Positions 32,904 to 42,596 of a DNA stretch of 64,000 bases are shown piece by piece. Positions within the stretch are counted from its first letter, which is position 1. Each line of letters opens with the position of its first letter. Source of the DNA: Kofleriaceae bacterium (lineage in GTDB: Bacteria > Myxococcota_A > Polyangia > Haliangiales > Haliangiaceae). A program made the translations under genes and the position numbers. Location: the NCBI GenBank assembly GCA_018057825.1, contig JAGPCY010000011.1, positions 62,001-126,000 of the forward strand. Direction: 5' to 3'. Under the pieces are notes generated by a model, which was not told where the DNA came from, did no database searches, and was given only the letters and a program-made list of their open reading frames with translations.

Positions 32904-33000
32904 GTCGACGACGACGTCTGTTGCGTCGAGGTCGACAGCGAGCGCCGGCGACGCCCGGCATGTTCGTCGCGCAGGTCGTCGGGCATTCGATGGATCCGGC
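32904..33000 (+). pseudogene. Partial, frameshifted duplicate of the HsdR S24 domain
   Basis: This stretch repeats 31796-31893 almost exactly: both encode [13 protein letters not shown], then [12 protein letters not shown]. The copy has lost one G after GACGCCCG, so the upstream part ([11 protein letters not shown]) and the part with the catalytic-Ser motif (GHSMDPA) are in different frames. It has no start or recognisable continuation. It is debris of a duplication or recombination at the S24-coding region. Confidence 0.8.
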
Positions 33001-33101
33001 GCCGGCCCAGGTGCTGTGGCCTCGCCTCCTCCGTCGAATTGACCGGATCGTCCCAGGTCGTGGTAGCGTGAGCCCCACTCGGTCACCACGTAGGAGGGTG
33101 C

Positions 33102-34004
33102 ATGTCACGGACGCTCGCCACGCTCACCGCGGTCCTCGGCCTGTTCATCGTTGGAGCCACGGCGCCGACGGCCCACGCGCAGAAGGCCTGCGAGTACCTG
33201 GTGCCGCCCCACGGCGGCGCCTACGAGGTCCCGGTCCATCCGGCCTACGTCACCAGCCTGCGCTTCGCCGGCAAGATCGCGAGCGCCAACACCTCGGCCG
33301 CGATGGACAAGGACTACGAGATCCGCGCCGATGGGCCGGACGGACTCCTGGTCCGGCCCAAGGCGCGCAGCCCGGGCGACGCCAACATCAACATCCAGGT
33401 CGGGCCGTCGCGCATCAGTGCGCTCCTGCGCACCCTGCGCGATCCCAAGGAGGCCTGCGCGCTGGTCACGTTCAAGGCCACCACGATCGAAGAGGCGCTC
33501 GAGCGCCAGGTCGCCGACGCGGTCGCCAAGCGCACCGCCGCCCTCGAGGCCGAGCTGGCCGCGCTGCGCGAGGAGCAGTCCGCGCGGGTCGCCGCCGCGA
33601 TCGCCGAGACCATCGCCGAACGCGCCATGACGCGCCTCGAACTCCAGCGCTTGAAGGCGGTCGCGCGCAACGACGCCGGCGTGGTCGTCTGGGTCTTGCG
33701 CGCCGTCGTCCTGGGCCCCGACCTCTTGATCAACGTCGAGATCGAAAACCGCTCTGGCGTCGCGCTCCGGGTCGCCGATCTCGACGTCCGCGACGGCGCG
33801 GGCAAGGCGCGCGGGACCGCGGCTCGCCTCGCGGGCGCCACCCCGGCCGGCGGGGTCCTGGGCACGGTCGCCCCGGGCGCCAAGGTCCGGGGCGTCGCGC
33901 TCGTGCGCGACGGCGCCGCGCTCGCGGGGGCCGCCTTGACCCTCTCGGTGCGAACGACCGACGGCAAGCGCGAGGTCACCGTGCGCGACCTGGGGATCCG
34001 GTGA
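33102..34004 (+). CDS. DUF2381-family periplasmic protein
   Basis: 300 residues; ATG 33102 is preceded by AGGAGGGTGC. A signal peptide (1-26, cut after AHA) leads into the DUF2381 pattern known from Myxococcus paralogues: a beta-rich N-terminal half (PVHPAYVTSLRFAGKI, DYEIRADGPDGLLVRPKA), a central amphipathic coiled-coil (residues about 130-190, rich in Ala/Glu/Arg), and a beta-sandwich C-terminus (LLINVEIENRSGVALRVADLDV). Family function is unknown; members are often near Ser/Thr kinases and exported. The next gene starts on the last base of its stop (TGATG), so the two are coupled. Confidence 0.82.
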   Translation: MSRTLATLTAVLGLFIVGATAPTAHAQKACEYLVPPHGGAYEVPVHPAYVTSLRFAGKIASANTSAAMDKDYEIRADGPDGLLVRPKARSPGDANINIQVGPSRISALLRTLRDPKEACALVTFKATTIEEALERQVADAVAKRTAALEAELAALREEQSARVAAAIAETIAERAMTRLELQRLKAVARNDAGVVVWVLRAVVLGPDLLINVEIENRSGVALRVADLDVRDGAGKARGTAARLAGATPAGGVLGTVAPGAKVRGVALVRDGAALAGAALTLSVRTTDGKREVTVRDLGIR

Positions 34005-34639
34005 TGCGGGTCCCGCTCGCGCTCGCCGCCCTCGCTGCGATGACCGCCGTTCCGGCCTGGGCCGATCGCTACGAGGCCTCCCTTGGGCTGAGCGCCAACG
34101 GCGGCGCCGCGCGGATCGGCGAGCCCGGCGCCGCCGCCACGTGGGCCGGGGGCCTCGGGGGGGGCGCCCGCGCTAGCTACGCCACCGACAACACCTGGGC
34201 CTACGATCTCCAGCTCGCCACCTTCGTCTCGCAGCCGGTCACCTACCCCGAGGTCGAGCGCGAGATCCTCGGCGAGGTCGAGCGCGGCGCCGCCACCCGC
34301 CGCACCATCACCGCGGCTCTGACCGGCGGCGTCGAGCTACGCCTCGGCCCGCGCCTCATCCCAACCGTGCGCCTCGGGCTTGGGCCCCAGGTCCGTCACC
34401 GCACTGCCTCCGACCTCGGCCGCATCGTCGACGCCATCCCCGCCGCGACCACCTTCGACCTCGCCGTGTCCGTCGGCCTGGGCTTCGATCTACGCCTCGG
34501 CCGCAGCCGCGTGCTCGGCCTATGCCTGCGCTACGACCGAGCCCAACCGATCGGGGATGCCGAGGCCATCGATGCGGTGGCGCTGTCGATCCGTGTCGAT
34601 CACTACTGGTATCCCCGATGGCAGGCCCCCGTCTGGTGA
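34004..34639 (+). CDS. Small outer-membrane beta-barrel-like protein
   Basis: 211 residues. Signal peptide (1-20, cut after AWA) followed by alternating hydrophobic/polar strands with aromatic girdles (RYEASLGLSANGG, GARASYATDNTWAYDLQLATF, RTITAALTGGVELRLG, IRVDHYWYPRW) as in 8-strand barrels. The C-terminus reads WQAPVW, ending in an aromatic residue as Bam substrates do. Specific family not recognised. It is coupled to the DUF2381 gene, so the two products may interact. Confidence 0.65.
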   Translation: MRVPLALAALAAMTAVPAWADRYEASLGLSANGGAARIGEPGAAATWAGGLGGGARASYATDNTWAYDLQLATFVSQPVTYPEVEREILGEVERGAATRRTITAALTGGVELRLGPRLIPTVRLGLGPQVRHRTASDLGRIVDAIPAATTFDLAVSVGLGFDLRLGRSRVLGLCLRYDRAQPIGDAEAIDAVALSIRVDHYWYPRWQAPVW

Positions 34640-34663
34640 GGCTCGTGCTTTCCACTACATAGC

Positions 34664-34709
34664 AGGTGGAGGGGTCGACCTCACCGATCCGAGCTTTACC
34701 CCTCCACCT
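34664..34709 (+). terminator. 12-bp inverted repeat, terminator-like hairpin
   Basis: AGGTGGAGGGGT (34664-34675) and ACCCCTCCACCT (34698-34709) are perfect complements separated by 22 bases, located 25 bases after the barrel gene. The stem is strong but no T-run follows, so it is either a factor-assisted terminator or an RNA-stabilising hairpin. Confidence 0.45.
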
Positions 34710-34862
34710 TGGAATCCCACATGATTCTAGCTCCTTGAGGTATATGGCCAGGTTTCACCCGAGGGGGGTGATTGCACGTCTCTCTTGAGTCTGAGACAGC
34801 TTACCGAGCGCCAGACGCTCGCTTGTCCGACCGATTCTGCCGTTACCCAGGAGGTTGCCGTC

Positions 34863-37800
34863 ATGGGTCCATGTTTCGCCCGCCCGCTCGTGCTCGCCGC
34901 CGCCGCTCTCGCGGCGCAGGTGGCTTGCACCGACGACGGCTCAGACACCCCGCCGATCGATCAGAACGGCACGGTGGGCGCCCGCGTCTTGATGACCCAG
35001 GACAGCCCGCTGGTCGGTGCCACGATCACCGTCGACCACCTGGTGAACGTCGGCACCATCATCGAGGTCCGAAACCGCGTCGCCGAGCTGACCACCGACA
35101 GCGACGGCTACTTCGTCACCTTGACCGGCCAGCAGTCGGGCCTCTTCCGGATCACCACCCGCGGCGGCTCGTTCCGCGACTACGCCACTGGCCAGACGAT
35201 CGTCCTCGATGAGGCCGACGGGCTGACAGCGCTCCTGGACATCGATCGCTTCGAAGACCTGACGACCGGCCTGGTCACGCCGGTCACTCACCTCATCCAT
35301 ACGCTCATCGACGCCCGCACCCAGGCTGGCACTGACGCCGACCTCGTCACGTCCTACGCGCTCGTGACCGAGCACGTCGATCGCCACTTCGGCGATCTGC
35401 ACTGGGAGCGGATCGCCCCCGCCGATCTCACCGCGGCCCAGACCTCGCCGACCGCCGAGGTCCGCGCCGCGTTTCTGCTCGGGGCCTGGTCGCTCCTGGC
35501 CCAGGACATCGCCCTGGCCGCTGGCGCCACGGCGCAGCAGGTCAACCCATTCACGCTGGCCCGCGATCTCGGCCGCGACCTCGCGGCCCCACCGTTCGAC
35601 GGCAACGACGGCAACGATCGCACCGCCAACTCCGGCATCCAGTTCGCGCTGTGCGCGCCGGTGCCGCCGGGCTGTCTCCCGACCGGCTCCGCCGAGGCCT
35701 GCACGATCAACGCCTGCCGCACCGCCTGCGACGCCTACGCCGGCACCGCGCGCACCGGCCTGGCCGCCGCCGTCACCCGCTTGATCAACGACAACGGCGC
35801 CGACGGACGCAACCAGACCGGCCTGGCGGTCGCCGATGCGCTCCGCTTCGCCCGCGCGATCGCCGACGCCCAGGATCCGATCCTCTTCGGCGACACCTGT
35901 ACGCCGGTGCTCGATCAGACCGCGCCGCGCGTGACCTTCGGCGCGACGCCGCCGCCCGGGGCGCTGGTCCGCGGCGCCCTCGAGATCACCGCGGTCGCCA
36001 CCGATGACACCGACCCCGCGCCGGTCCTGACGCTCTCCGACCTCACCGACACCGATAGCGGCGCATCCACCGCGGCGGCGATCCTCGACACCACCGGCAC
36101 CGACGGCCCTGTCACCATCACCGCGATCGCCCGCGACGCCGCCGGCAACCGCGCCACCGCCACCTTGTCGCTCGTCGCCGACAACACGCCGCCCACGCTC
36201 ACCGTCAGCGCCACCGGCTTTCTCTCCGACGGCACCACCTGGTGGACCACCGCGCCATCGCCCTCGCTCACCGGCACCACCAGCGATCTTCATGGCCCGA
36301 TCACCGTCCGCGCCTACGTCCTCGGCGCCGAGGTCGCATCGACCGTCGCCGGCCCCGGCGGCTGGACCTCACGCTCCCGGCCGCGGTGATCGGCCCCGCT
36401 GGTTCTGTCGTCGAGCTGCGCGCCACGGACTCCGCCGGCAACGTCACGCCGATCACCGCCGCGACGTCGCCGCTGTTGCGCGTCGACGCAACGCCGCCCA
36501 CCGTCGACGGCCTGGCGCGCACGTTCTTCGACGAGGCCAACGACGCGATCTCGTTCCCGCCCGCCGGCCCGTCGCACAACCATCTGCCGACCGGCGCCGT
36601 CACCCTCGGCACCGTCGCGCCGCCGAGCTGCCCGACGATCCGCAAGTACGCCTATCTCACTGCGGTCGCGCCCGGCGCCACCGAGAGCGGGCCCAACCCC
36701 GTCGCCCTCGCGTTCCGCGCCGCCGACACTGGCATCGGCGTCGAGCCCGCCGGCGCGACGTACACCGTCACCACGCCCGGCGGCCAGATCTTCGGCCCGT
36801 TCCCCGTCGCCGCCACGCCCGCGGTCGGCGCCCCCGGCGCCTTCGATCACCTCGCGGATCTCCGCCGCGATGGCCCCAGCGCCGTGCCGCCCATCGGCGT
36901 CCCGACCGCGGTGCAAGAAGGCGTCTTCACCGTCACCGTCACCGCCCGCGATCGCCTCGGACAGTCCGCCTCGGTGGCGCGCTGCTTCACGTACCGACCC
37001 ATGGGCCCGCCGATGAAGGTCGTGCTGCAAGCGCGTGAGGCCGTGGGCAACGCCTTCGTCATGACCTTGCGCGGCGACTACAAGCTCGACAACACCGCCG
37101 CAGCCGACGCGCGCATGGCGGCGCTCTTGAACGGCACCGCGAGCGCGGGGATCCTCGAGGTCTGGGTGCAGAACGTCACGCCGGACCCCGCCTACGTCAC
37201 GTTCTCGGCGCCGCGCCCGCCCGTGCCCACCGTCAGCCGCACCCTGCGCACCCACGCCAAGCCCATCGGCGTCCGCTCCGTGTCGGGGCCGACCTGCGAT
37301 CCCTCCGCCGGTCCTCTTCACGCGCTGTGCGGCTCGGCCTTCGTCCCCGCGCTGGCGGCCGACAGCGCGCGCACCAACCAGCCCATGACCGTCGGCACCG
37401 ACGGCCCGCCCCGCGTCCCCGACGGCTGGGCCCCGTACCTCGGCGTCTTCGAGATCGCCTCCTCGGGCAACGTCGACATCGCCGCCGCGCCGTGCGCCGG
37501 CTGCGACCCCGACGAGTACGAGCTTCTCCCCGGCGTGCGGCGCGCCGTCGTGATTGGCCTGCGCGGTCTGCCCGACGTCCGCCCCGAGACGCCCGGGCCC
37601 TACGCCGAGCTCGTCACCGACCCGGCCGCGCCTCCCGCCTTCCGCAGCCTCACCAGCAGCTACGCCGGCGTCGACAGCGAGCGTTGCACCCGCTGGGTCG
37701 CGTTCGGTCCCAACAGCGTCCCGAGCTGCCGCGAGATCACCACCTACGAGCAGCACCGGTACGTCGCGAGCGCGGGGCTGACGTTGGCGCGGGGCAGCGA

Positions 37801-37933
37801 CGACTTCTCTCTCGAGGCGCGATGGACGAGTGCTCCGGGCCCGTCCTTGGCTTCCTCCTCACCCTCGACAGCTACGGAACCCGACCCGCGCCGCCTTCGC
37901 GCTGCCTTCGCCTGGTCCTCAACGGAGAACTGA
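34863..37933 (+). pseudogene. Large Ig-like-domain lipoprotein gene interrupted by a frameshift
   Basis: ATG 34863 with AGGAGG at 34849-34854 starts a protein with lipobox VACTDD, a carboxypeptidase-regulatory-like strand region (GARVLMTQDSPLVGATITVDH), a helical middle, and tandem bacterial Ig-like domains (TPPTLTVSATG, RATDSAGN, VDATPPTV). The frame reaches a premature TGA at 36389. Continuity resumes in the next frame from about 36366: the domain reads GPGGWT then LTLPAAVIGPAGSV if one base is added after TGGACC. The second frame ends at 37933. Repaired length is about 1023 residues. Either a real mutation or a single-base sequencing error in a C-run. Role would be surface adhesion or scaffold; not established. 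Confidence 0.7.
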
Positions 37934-37935
37934 CT

Positions 37936-38349
37936 ATGAAGACCCTCGCACTCGTCGTTGCCTCGGCCCTTGGTGGTGCATTGGTCGTCGTCGCATGCAG
38001 CGACGACTCACCAACGCCAGCGGACGCCGATGCGGGAAGCTGCAACTGCCCTGCTGCCGAACCACCGATCGTCGCCGGGCGACTGCATCGCGTCGACAGC
38101 ACTGTTCGCACCGTGCCGCTGGCGAGTTCGGCTTCAGCCTCGGCTGAATGCCCGACAGGGGAACTCCTCCTCGGTGGTAGCTGCTACATCGATCAAGACG
38201 AAACCGCACAGCAGGTTGCGTTGAAAGAGTCCGGCATCGTCCCGCGCGAGGCGACCTCAGCGGGCACAGTGTGGAATTGCCTCTACGGCAACCAATCCAC
38301 CGTCGGCACCGCCATGGTCCGCGCCCAGGCGCTCTGCCTGCGGCCCTAG
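37936..38349 (+). CDS. Small putative lipoprotein
   Basis: 137 residues, starting 2 bases after the preceding stop. Signal peptide with lipobox VVACSDD (Cys21), followed by a low-complexity Asp/Ala linker, a CNCP pair and a compact C-terminal domain with four Cys (CPTGELLLGGSCY, WNCLYGNQ, ALCLRP), probably two disulfides. It resembles the short Cys-containing domains found in secreted myxobacterial proteins, but no named family was recognised. Co-transcription with the Ig-like lipoprotein suggests a surface partner. Confidence 0.65.
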   Translation: MKTLALVVASALGGALVVVACSDDSPTPADADAGSCNCPAAEPPIVAGRLHRVDSTVRTVPLASSASASAECPTGELLLGGSCYIDQDETAQQVALKESGIVPREATSAGTVWNCLYGNQSTVGTAMVRAQALCLRP

Positions 38350-38409
38350 GCTCATCTCGATCGACCTCACGACTCATCATCGCGCCGGTAGGCGTTTCAG
38401 GAGGAAAGC

Positions 38410-40488
38410 ATGTCAGACCGCGATCAAGATCCACCGTCCCATGACGAGCCCACGCCGGGCGAGCGCGACGGCGAGGCCAAGCGACCGAGCCCAGCACCGG
38501 GCAAGACGTCGAGGGTCGAGAGGTACTACGGCATGATCCAGCGCAGGCACCTCGATGGGCCGCGCGATCCCGAACCGCGGTTGACCGCCGTCTCGGGGTC
38601 CGCCATGCCGGACGACCTGTTCGACGCCTTCGCGCTCCACCTCGATCCCGTTCAGCGCGAGGCAGAGTTCGCCGGCCTGACCGCCCTCGATCCGATGGTC
38701 GTCCACGCCCAGGCCGCCCGCGGCCTCACCGGCGCACCCACCGCGCTCCCCCACGGCGACGCGATCCAGCGCTCCTTCGGCCCTGACCACGATGTCTCCT
38801 CCATCCGCGCCCACGTCGGCGGCCCCGCCGCCGAGGCCTCCACCGCGATCGGCGCCCGCGCCTACGCCACCGGCGACAGCGTCGCCTTCGCCAGCGCCCC
38901 CGACCTCCACACCGCCGCCCACGAAGCCGCCCACATCGTCCAGCAGCGCGTCGGCGTCCAGCTCTACGGCGGCGTCGGCCAGGCCGGCGATCCCTACGAA
39001 CAACACGCCGACGCCGTCGCCGACCGCGTCGTCCGCGGCGAATCCGCCGCCGACCTCCTCGCCGCCGGCCCGGGCGGCGGGGGCACCGTCGCGCGCACGG
39101 TGCAGCGCAAGGGGGAGGCGGCCGCGACCGACACCGCGCGCGGGATGGTCGCGCTGCCGCCTGGTGTCCAGCGCGTGAACCTCGCCCTCGCCCGCCTGGA
39201 GGACCTGAAGACCGAGGCCCAGCAACTCTTGCGTCGATGGCGGACCGCATCCGCAGCGAGCAAGCATGCCTCGGAGGACGTGCGACCCCATGAACAGGTA
39301 GCCTACCAGGCGCAGCTCGACACCTATCGCGACGCCGCAGCGGAGTACCTTGTCGTCGTCGCACGAGTGAAGCCCCCGATGACCGACCTGCTCGCCGCAA
39401 AGTACGACCTCTCCGACGCCGCCGCCCACGGCCGACTGGAGCAGAAGTCCGAGGTCGTCCTGGACGCGCTGAACGAGATCGCGCGCGTTGGCCTCGTGAT
39501 GACGGCCCACTACAACGAAAAGTGGGGGAGCACGAGCCTCGTGTATAACGAGGATCGCGCCAGGATGGAGCGCTTGGCCGACGCACAACGAACGCTGGCC
39601 CACTACGGGCCCCCGATCGGCTGGACGCCGCCTGAGGACGTCCAGCAGGCCGAGACCGCGCGTTTTTCCCACGAGGCCTGCCCCACCGGTGCCGCCGACG
39701 AGCGCCCGGCGCAGTGCAACCTGCCCGACAGCGAGCGGGAGGGCCTGCGCGCTCTCGTGCGCGAGAAGATCTACTCCGCGCTGAGAGAGTTCAAGGAGGC
39801 CTGCGCCGTGCAGCGCGCCGCGGTCGAGAAGCTGATCACCGCGGACGCCGACTCGCGGAAGCTGGTCATCGATCTCTTCACGACCACCATCGCGACCGCG
39901 GCCGGGTTCGCGACTGGCGGGGCAGCGCCCGTGGTGGCGGCCCTCATCAAGGCCGGGACCAGCGTGGCCACGAAGCACCTGGTGAAGAGCCAGGCCAAGG
40001 GCTACGGCGCGTCGACGACCAGCATGCTCGACGCGCTGGTCGCAGCCATGCGCGAGCACCTCGAGACCATCGAGGATCAGATCAATAAGCTGATCGATCT
40101 CGACCTCCGCTACCTGAGCAACAACCTGGACGGCTTCGATGCGGCCTACTTCCGCCCGCGCATCGCGGACCTGACGGGTCGCTACCTCTCCCAGGTCGAC
40201 CCCGTCGGCCGGCAGGTGCCCATCGAGGACCGCGCCGGCACCGCGATCCCCACCGGGATGATGGCGACCTACCGCGCCGTTCGGCTCCGTCGCGGCTCCC
40301 TGGTTCGCTACGCCCTGACCGCCCACGACGTCGACTACGGCCCCGGGGACGCCACCACCGAACGACGCATCTTCGTCCGCTGGATCGACCGCGACCTCGC
40401 GGCCTTCGTCGCTGACGACGCCCCCGAGGTCACTGAGGACAATGTCATCGACGTGCCGCTGCTGTGGCCGATGGAGGTCGACTCGTGA
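38410..40488 (+). CDS. DUF4157 putative metallopeptidase (eCIS-core-type effector)
   Basis: 692 residues; AGGAGG ends 5 bases before ATG 38410. The DUF4157 domain lies at about residues 117-215 with [17 protein letters not shown], the [14 protein letters not shown] strand and zinc motif HEAAH at 171-175, followed by VQQR and a [14 protein letters not shown] helix. This domain is typical of proteins carried by extracellular contractile injection systems. The next about 480 residues are helical and unrecognised; a glycine/alanine-rich hydrophobic segment ([20 protein letters not shown]) near 497-516 could insert into membranes. There is no signal peptide and no contractile-system structural genes in the window. 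The coupled lipoprotein downstream may be a partner or protector. Family call firm; effector role inferred. Confidence 0.85.
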   Translation: MSDRDQDPPSHDEPTPGERDGEAKRPSPAPGKTSRVERYYGMIQRRHLDGPRDPEPRLTAVSGSAMPDDLFDAFALHLDPVQREAEFAGLTALDPMVVHAQAARGLTGAPTALPHGDAIQRSFGPDHDVSSIRAHVGGPAAEASTAIGARAYATGDSVAFASAPDLHTAAHEAAHIVQQRVGVQLYGGVGQAGDPYEQHADAVADRVVRGESAADLLAAGPGGGGTVARTVQRKGEAAATDTARGMVALPPGVQRVNLALARLEDLKTEAQQLLRRWRTASAASKHASEDVRPHEQVAYQAQLDTYRDAAAEYLVVVARVKPPMTDLLAAKYDLSDAAAHGRLEQKSEVVLDALNEIARVGLVMTAHYNEKWGSTSLVYNEDRARMERLADAQRTLAHYGPPIGWTPPEDVQQAETARFSHEACPTGAADERPAQCNLPDSEREGLRALVREKIYSALREFKEACAVQRAAVEKLITADADSRKLVIDLFTTTIATAAGFATGGAAPVVAALIKAGTSVATKHLVKSQAKGYGASTTSMLDALVAAMREHLETIEDQINKLIDLDLRYLSNNLDGFDAAYFRPRIADLTGRYLSQVDPVGRQVPIEDRAGTAIPTGMMATYRAVRLRRGSLVRYALTAHDVDYGPGDATTERRIFVRWIDRDLAAFVADDAPEVTEDNVIDVPLLWPMEVDS

Positions 40489-41012
40489 GCCGCTTCGTCG
40501 CGTTCATGGTCCTCTGCCTGGTCGCCTGTGGCAGCGACCGGCGCGCCTCGCCGTGGCCACACCGCTGGACCGAGGAGTCCGCCCGCGACTGGGTGCGGCG
40601 CTGCGCCGACGGCGCCGGGACGGTCCTCACGCCCCAGGACAGTAGCTTGCCTGCCGACGTCGTCACGTTTCGGCTCAGGTTCCGGACCCCGCCAGGAGGC
40701 GGCGCTGTCCCGATCATGGGCGCCTGTGAGCTGCGATGGGACACAAAGCGGCGCGATGTGGAGAGCCTCGAGATCTATTACGTCATCGACTGGTCGGCGG
40801 TCCGGCTGGATCTCGAGGTGTCGCAGAAGACCGCGCCCCGGTTCATCGAGGTCGTGGCGAGCGTGATGCCGCACGAGCTTCGGCCAGAGGTGCGGCGCAT
40901 CGGCCGCACCGCGGGAACCGACGAGTACGTAGCCGGGCGCTTCTACATCCGCGGTGGTCACCCGCAAGACACCGCCGGCACCGGCTGGAGCCTGCTGGTC
41001 ACGGTCCGATGA
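40485..41012 (+). CDS. Putative lipoprotein coupled to the DUF4157 gene
   Basis: 175 residues from GTG 40485, which overlaps the DUF4157 stop (GTGA); an ATG 21 bases upstream is in frame but would lie inside the DUF4157 gene. Lipobox LVACGSD at Cys15. The mature part is a compact alpha/beta domain ([60 protein letters not shown]) without a known motif. Translational coupling and export fit an immunity or accessory role towards the upstream putative effector; this is inference from gene order only. Confidence 0.65.
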   Translation: MSRFVAFMVLCLVACGSDRRASPWPHRWTEESARDWVRRCADGAGTVLTPQDSSLPADVVTFRLRFRTPPGGGAVPIMGACELRWDTKRRDVESLEIYYVIDWSAVRLDLEVSQKTAPRFIEVVASVMPHELRPEVRRIGRTAGTDEYVAGRFYIRGGHPQDTAGTGWSLLVTVR

Positions 41013-41053
41013 TCCGCTGCGCGTCGAACTACCAACGGCCGGCATGCCCGACC

Positions 41054-41118
41054 GTTCGGCTTCGTCGCGGCTCGGTGGTTCGCTACGCCTGACCGCCCAC
41101 GACGTCGTCTACGGCCCC
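41054..41118 (+). repeat. Partial duplicate of the DUF4157 gene 3' region
   Basis: 65 bases closely matching 40279-40344: both encode VRLRRGS-(L/V)-VRYA. The copy has lost one C at the GCC-CTG junction, creating an in-frame TGA. It lies 0.8 kb downstream of the original, after the lipoprotein gene, like the debris left by recombination among paralogous effector cassettes. Confidence 0.7.
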
Positions 41119-41224
41119 GCACGATCGCCGATGTTGGTTCAACGACTCGAGGCGGAGGTCGTCGAGCGATCGCGTCGGACCTGGGCCGCCGCGCGCCGCG
41201 CGATCGACGCCGTCGCCAGACGGT

Positions 41225-41464
41225 TCGCTCGACGGCGCGATCCTGAACGTCCACTGGCGGGTCCACGTCGCCGCGGACGTCGTCGCCGTGGACGGCGGCG
41301 TCATTGTCGACGATGAGTTCCCCGAGGCGGTGGAGCGGTGCCTGCGCGACTACCTCGACGGCATCCGCGGCGAGATCCCGTCCCGCCTGGCGCTGGTGCC
41401 CATCGACGCCGCGATCGAGGTCGCCATGGTCGCGGGCGTCGCCAGCGCGTCACCGGAGCGGTGA
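41225..41464 (+). pseudogene. 3' remnant of an unidentified gene
   Basis: The frame ending TGA 41462-41464 encodes a well-formed protein end (LDGAILNVHWRVHVAADVV, then DDEFPEAVERCLRDYLDGI and ALVPIDAAIEVAMVAGVAS) but has no start except a GTG at 41288, giving only 58 residues. Upstream codons in frame look non-coding. It follows directly after the partial DUF4157 duplicate, so it is probably the tail of a lost cassette. The VDG...DAAIEVAMVAG pattern vaguely recalls the end of actin-fold sugar kinases, but this is weak. Confidence 0.4.
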
Positions 41465-41503
41465 GCGCGCGGCGGCCGGCGGGCGCGGCGCGGGCGACCC
41501 GGG

Positions 41504-42487
41504 TTACTCGACCCACCAGGTCTCGACCAGGACCCGGTAGCCGGTGACGGTGTTGACGTAGAAGGTGCGGGTCACGCCGCTCCACGGATCGGGAGCGAAG
41601 CCCTGGGAGCAGCCGAAGAAGGTCTGGCCGTCGACCTGGGCGGCCAGGTGGGCCAGGCCGGCGGTGGCGTCGCCGACCTCGCCGAAGCGATCGGCGATCG
41701 CGACCGCCTCGGCGGCGCGGGCGTAGACCTCGTCGCCGTCGGCGAGCTCGGGACGGATGGTGCCGCCGAGCTGCCCGACGACGATCGAGCTGGCGATGCC
41801 CCAGCAGGTCAGGTGGGTCGGCTGGCCCGGCATGTCATACAGGGTGGCGAACCAATCGAAGTCGGTGCGCATGAGGGCGTACTCGTCGGCGTCGTTGACC
41901 CGGCTGACCAGCTCGTCGAAGGGGCTCTCGATCGCGGCGTCGCGCAGGGCGCGGAAGGTCGAGGTGCCGACGCCGTAGACGTCGACCAGGCCCTGCAGGT
42001 TGGCGAACGGGCGCGCGGCCAGGAGCGCCGGCACCACGGTGTGCTTCTCGAAGCGGACGACCTCGAGGAGCGCGGCCTCGCTGGCGGTGTTGGCGTAGCC
42101 GAGGATCGCGGCGGCGTCATCGGCCGACACCGCGAGCTCCTCGTAGACGCCGGCGCAGGTGGCGTCGATGTAGCTGGCGGTCCGCGCGCGCTCGGCGATC
42201 GCCGACAGCCGGGCCTGGGCGATGCCCGACACCGACGACAGATCTGCGATGTCGACGAACGGCGCCTGGGCGCGGCGCGCGACCAGGTTGGCGACGACGT
42301 TGCTCGGCAGGAAGTCGTCGAGCTCGGTGGCCGACGCGGCGTTGGCGTAGGTCAAGATGCCGGCGCACTCGGGCGCGAGGTCGGTGTCGTCGACGGTGAC
42401 CGCGCTCTCGGCGGTGCCGGTGGTGGGCTCGACGGCGCAGGCGACGAGCGGGGCGAGGAGGGCGGTGATGATCAGGCGGTGCTGCAT
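41504..42487 (-). CDS. Lipoprotein with two helix-hairpin-helix regions
   Basis: 327 residues from ATG 42487 (MQHRLIITALLAPLVAC); a start 36 bases upstream would add a non-hydrophobic leader. Lipobox LVAC. Two related segments of about 75 residues each begin with CAG and run as HhH-like modules: CAGILTYANAASATELDDF to LSAIAERARTA, and CAGVYEELAVSADDAAAILGY to FRALRDAA. Each contains an FVDIADL/FANLQGLVDVYGVG turn like ComEA. The C-terminal 115 residues form a separate domain (FDWFATLYDMPGQPTHLTCW, GYRVLVETWW). HhH pairs usually bind DNA, so a surface DNA-binding role is possible, but the second domain is unrecognised. Confidence 0.7.
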   Translation of the reverse strand: MQHRLIITALLAPLVACAVEPTTGTAESAVTVDDTDLAPECAGILTYANAASATELDDFLPSNVVANLVARRAQAPFVDIADLSSVSGIAQARLSAIAERARTASYIDATCAGVYEELAVSADDAAAILGYANTASEAALLEVVRFEKHTVVPALLAARPFANLQGLVDVYGVGTSTFRALRDAAIESPFDELVSRVNDADEYALMRTDFDWFATLYDMPGQPTHLTCWGIASSIVVGQLGGTIRPELADGDEVYARAAEAVAIADRFGEVGDATAGLAHLAAQVDGQTFFGCSQGFAPDPWSGVTRTFYVNTVTGYRVLVETWWVE

Positions 42488-42596
42488 GCCCCGTTGGTAG
42501 ATCAGCGACCGCGACGCGCGCACCGCCGGGCCGCAACATCGCTGCGACGTCGATCACTCACCCCGCGGGCATGAGTCGCCGCGACGGTAACTGCGA

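Noticed and set aside
36242-37933. Second frame of the Ig-like lipoprotein as an independent gene
   Set aside because: It has no ribosome site or signal peptide, and its N-terminal part only becomes domain-like after the shift point; it is better explained as one frameshifted gene.
41225-41464. Sugar-kinase (hexokinase/ROK) fragment
   Set aside because: Only a faint pattern match at the C-terminus; no ATP-binding or substrate motifs remain to support it.
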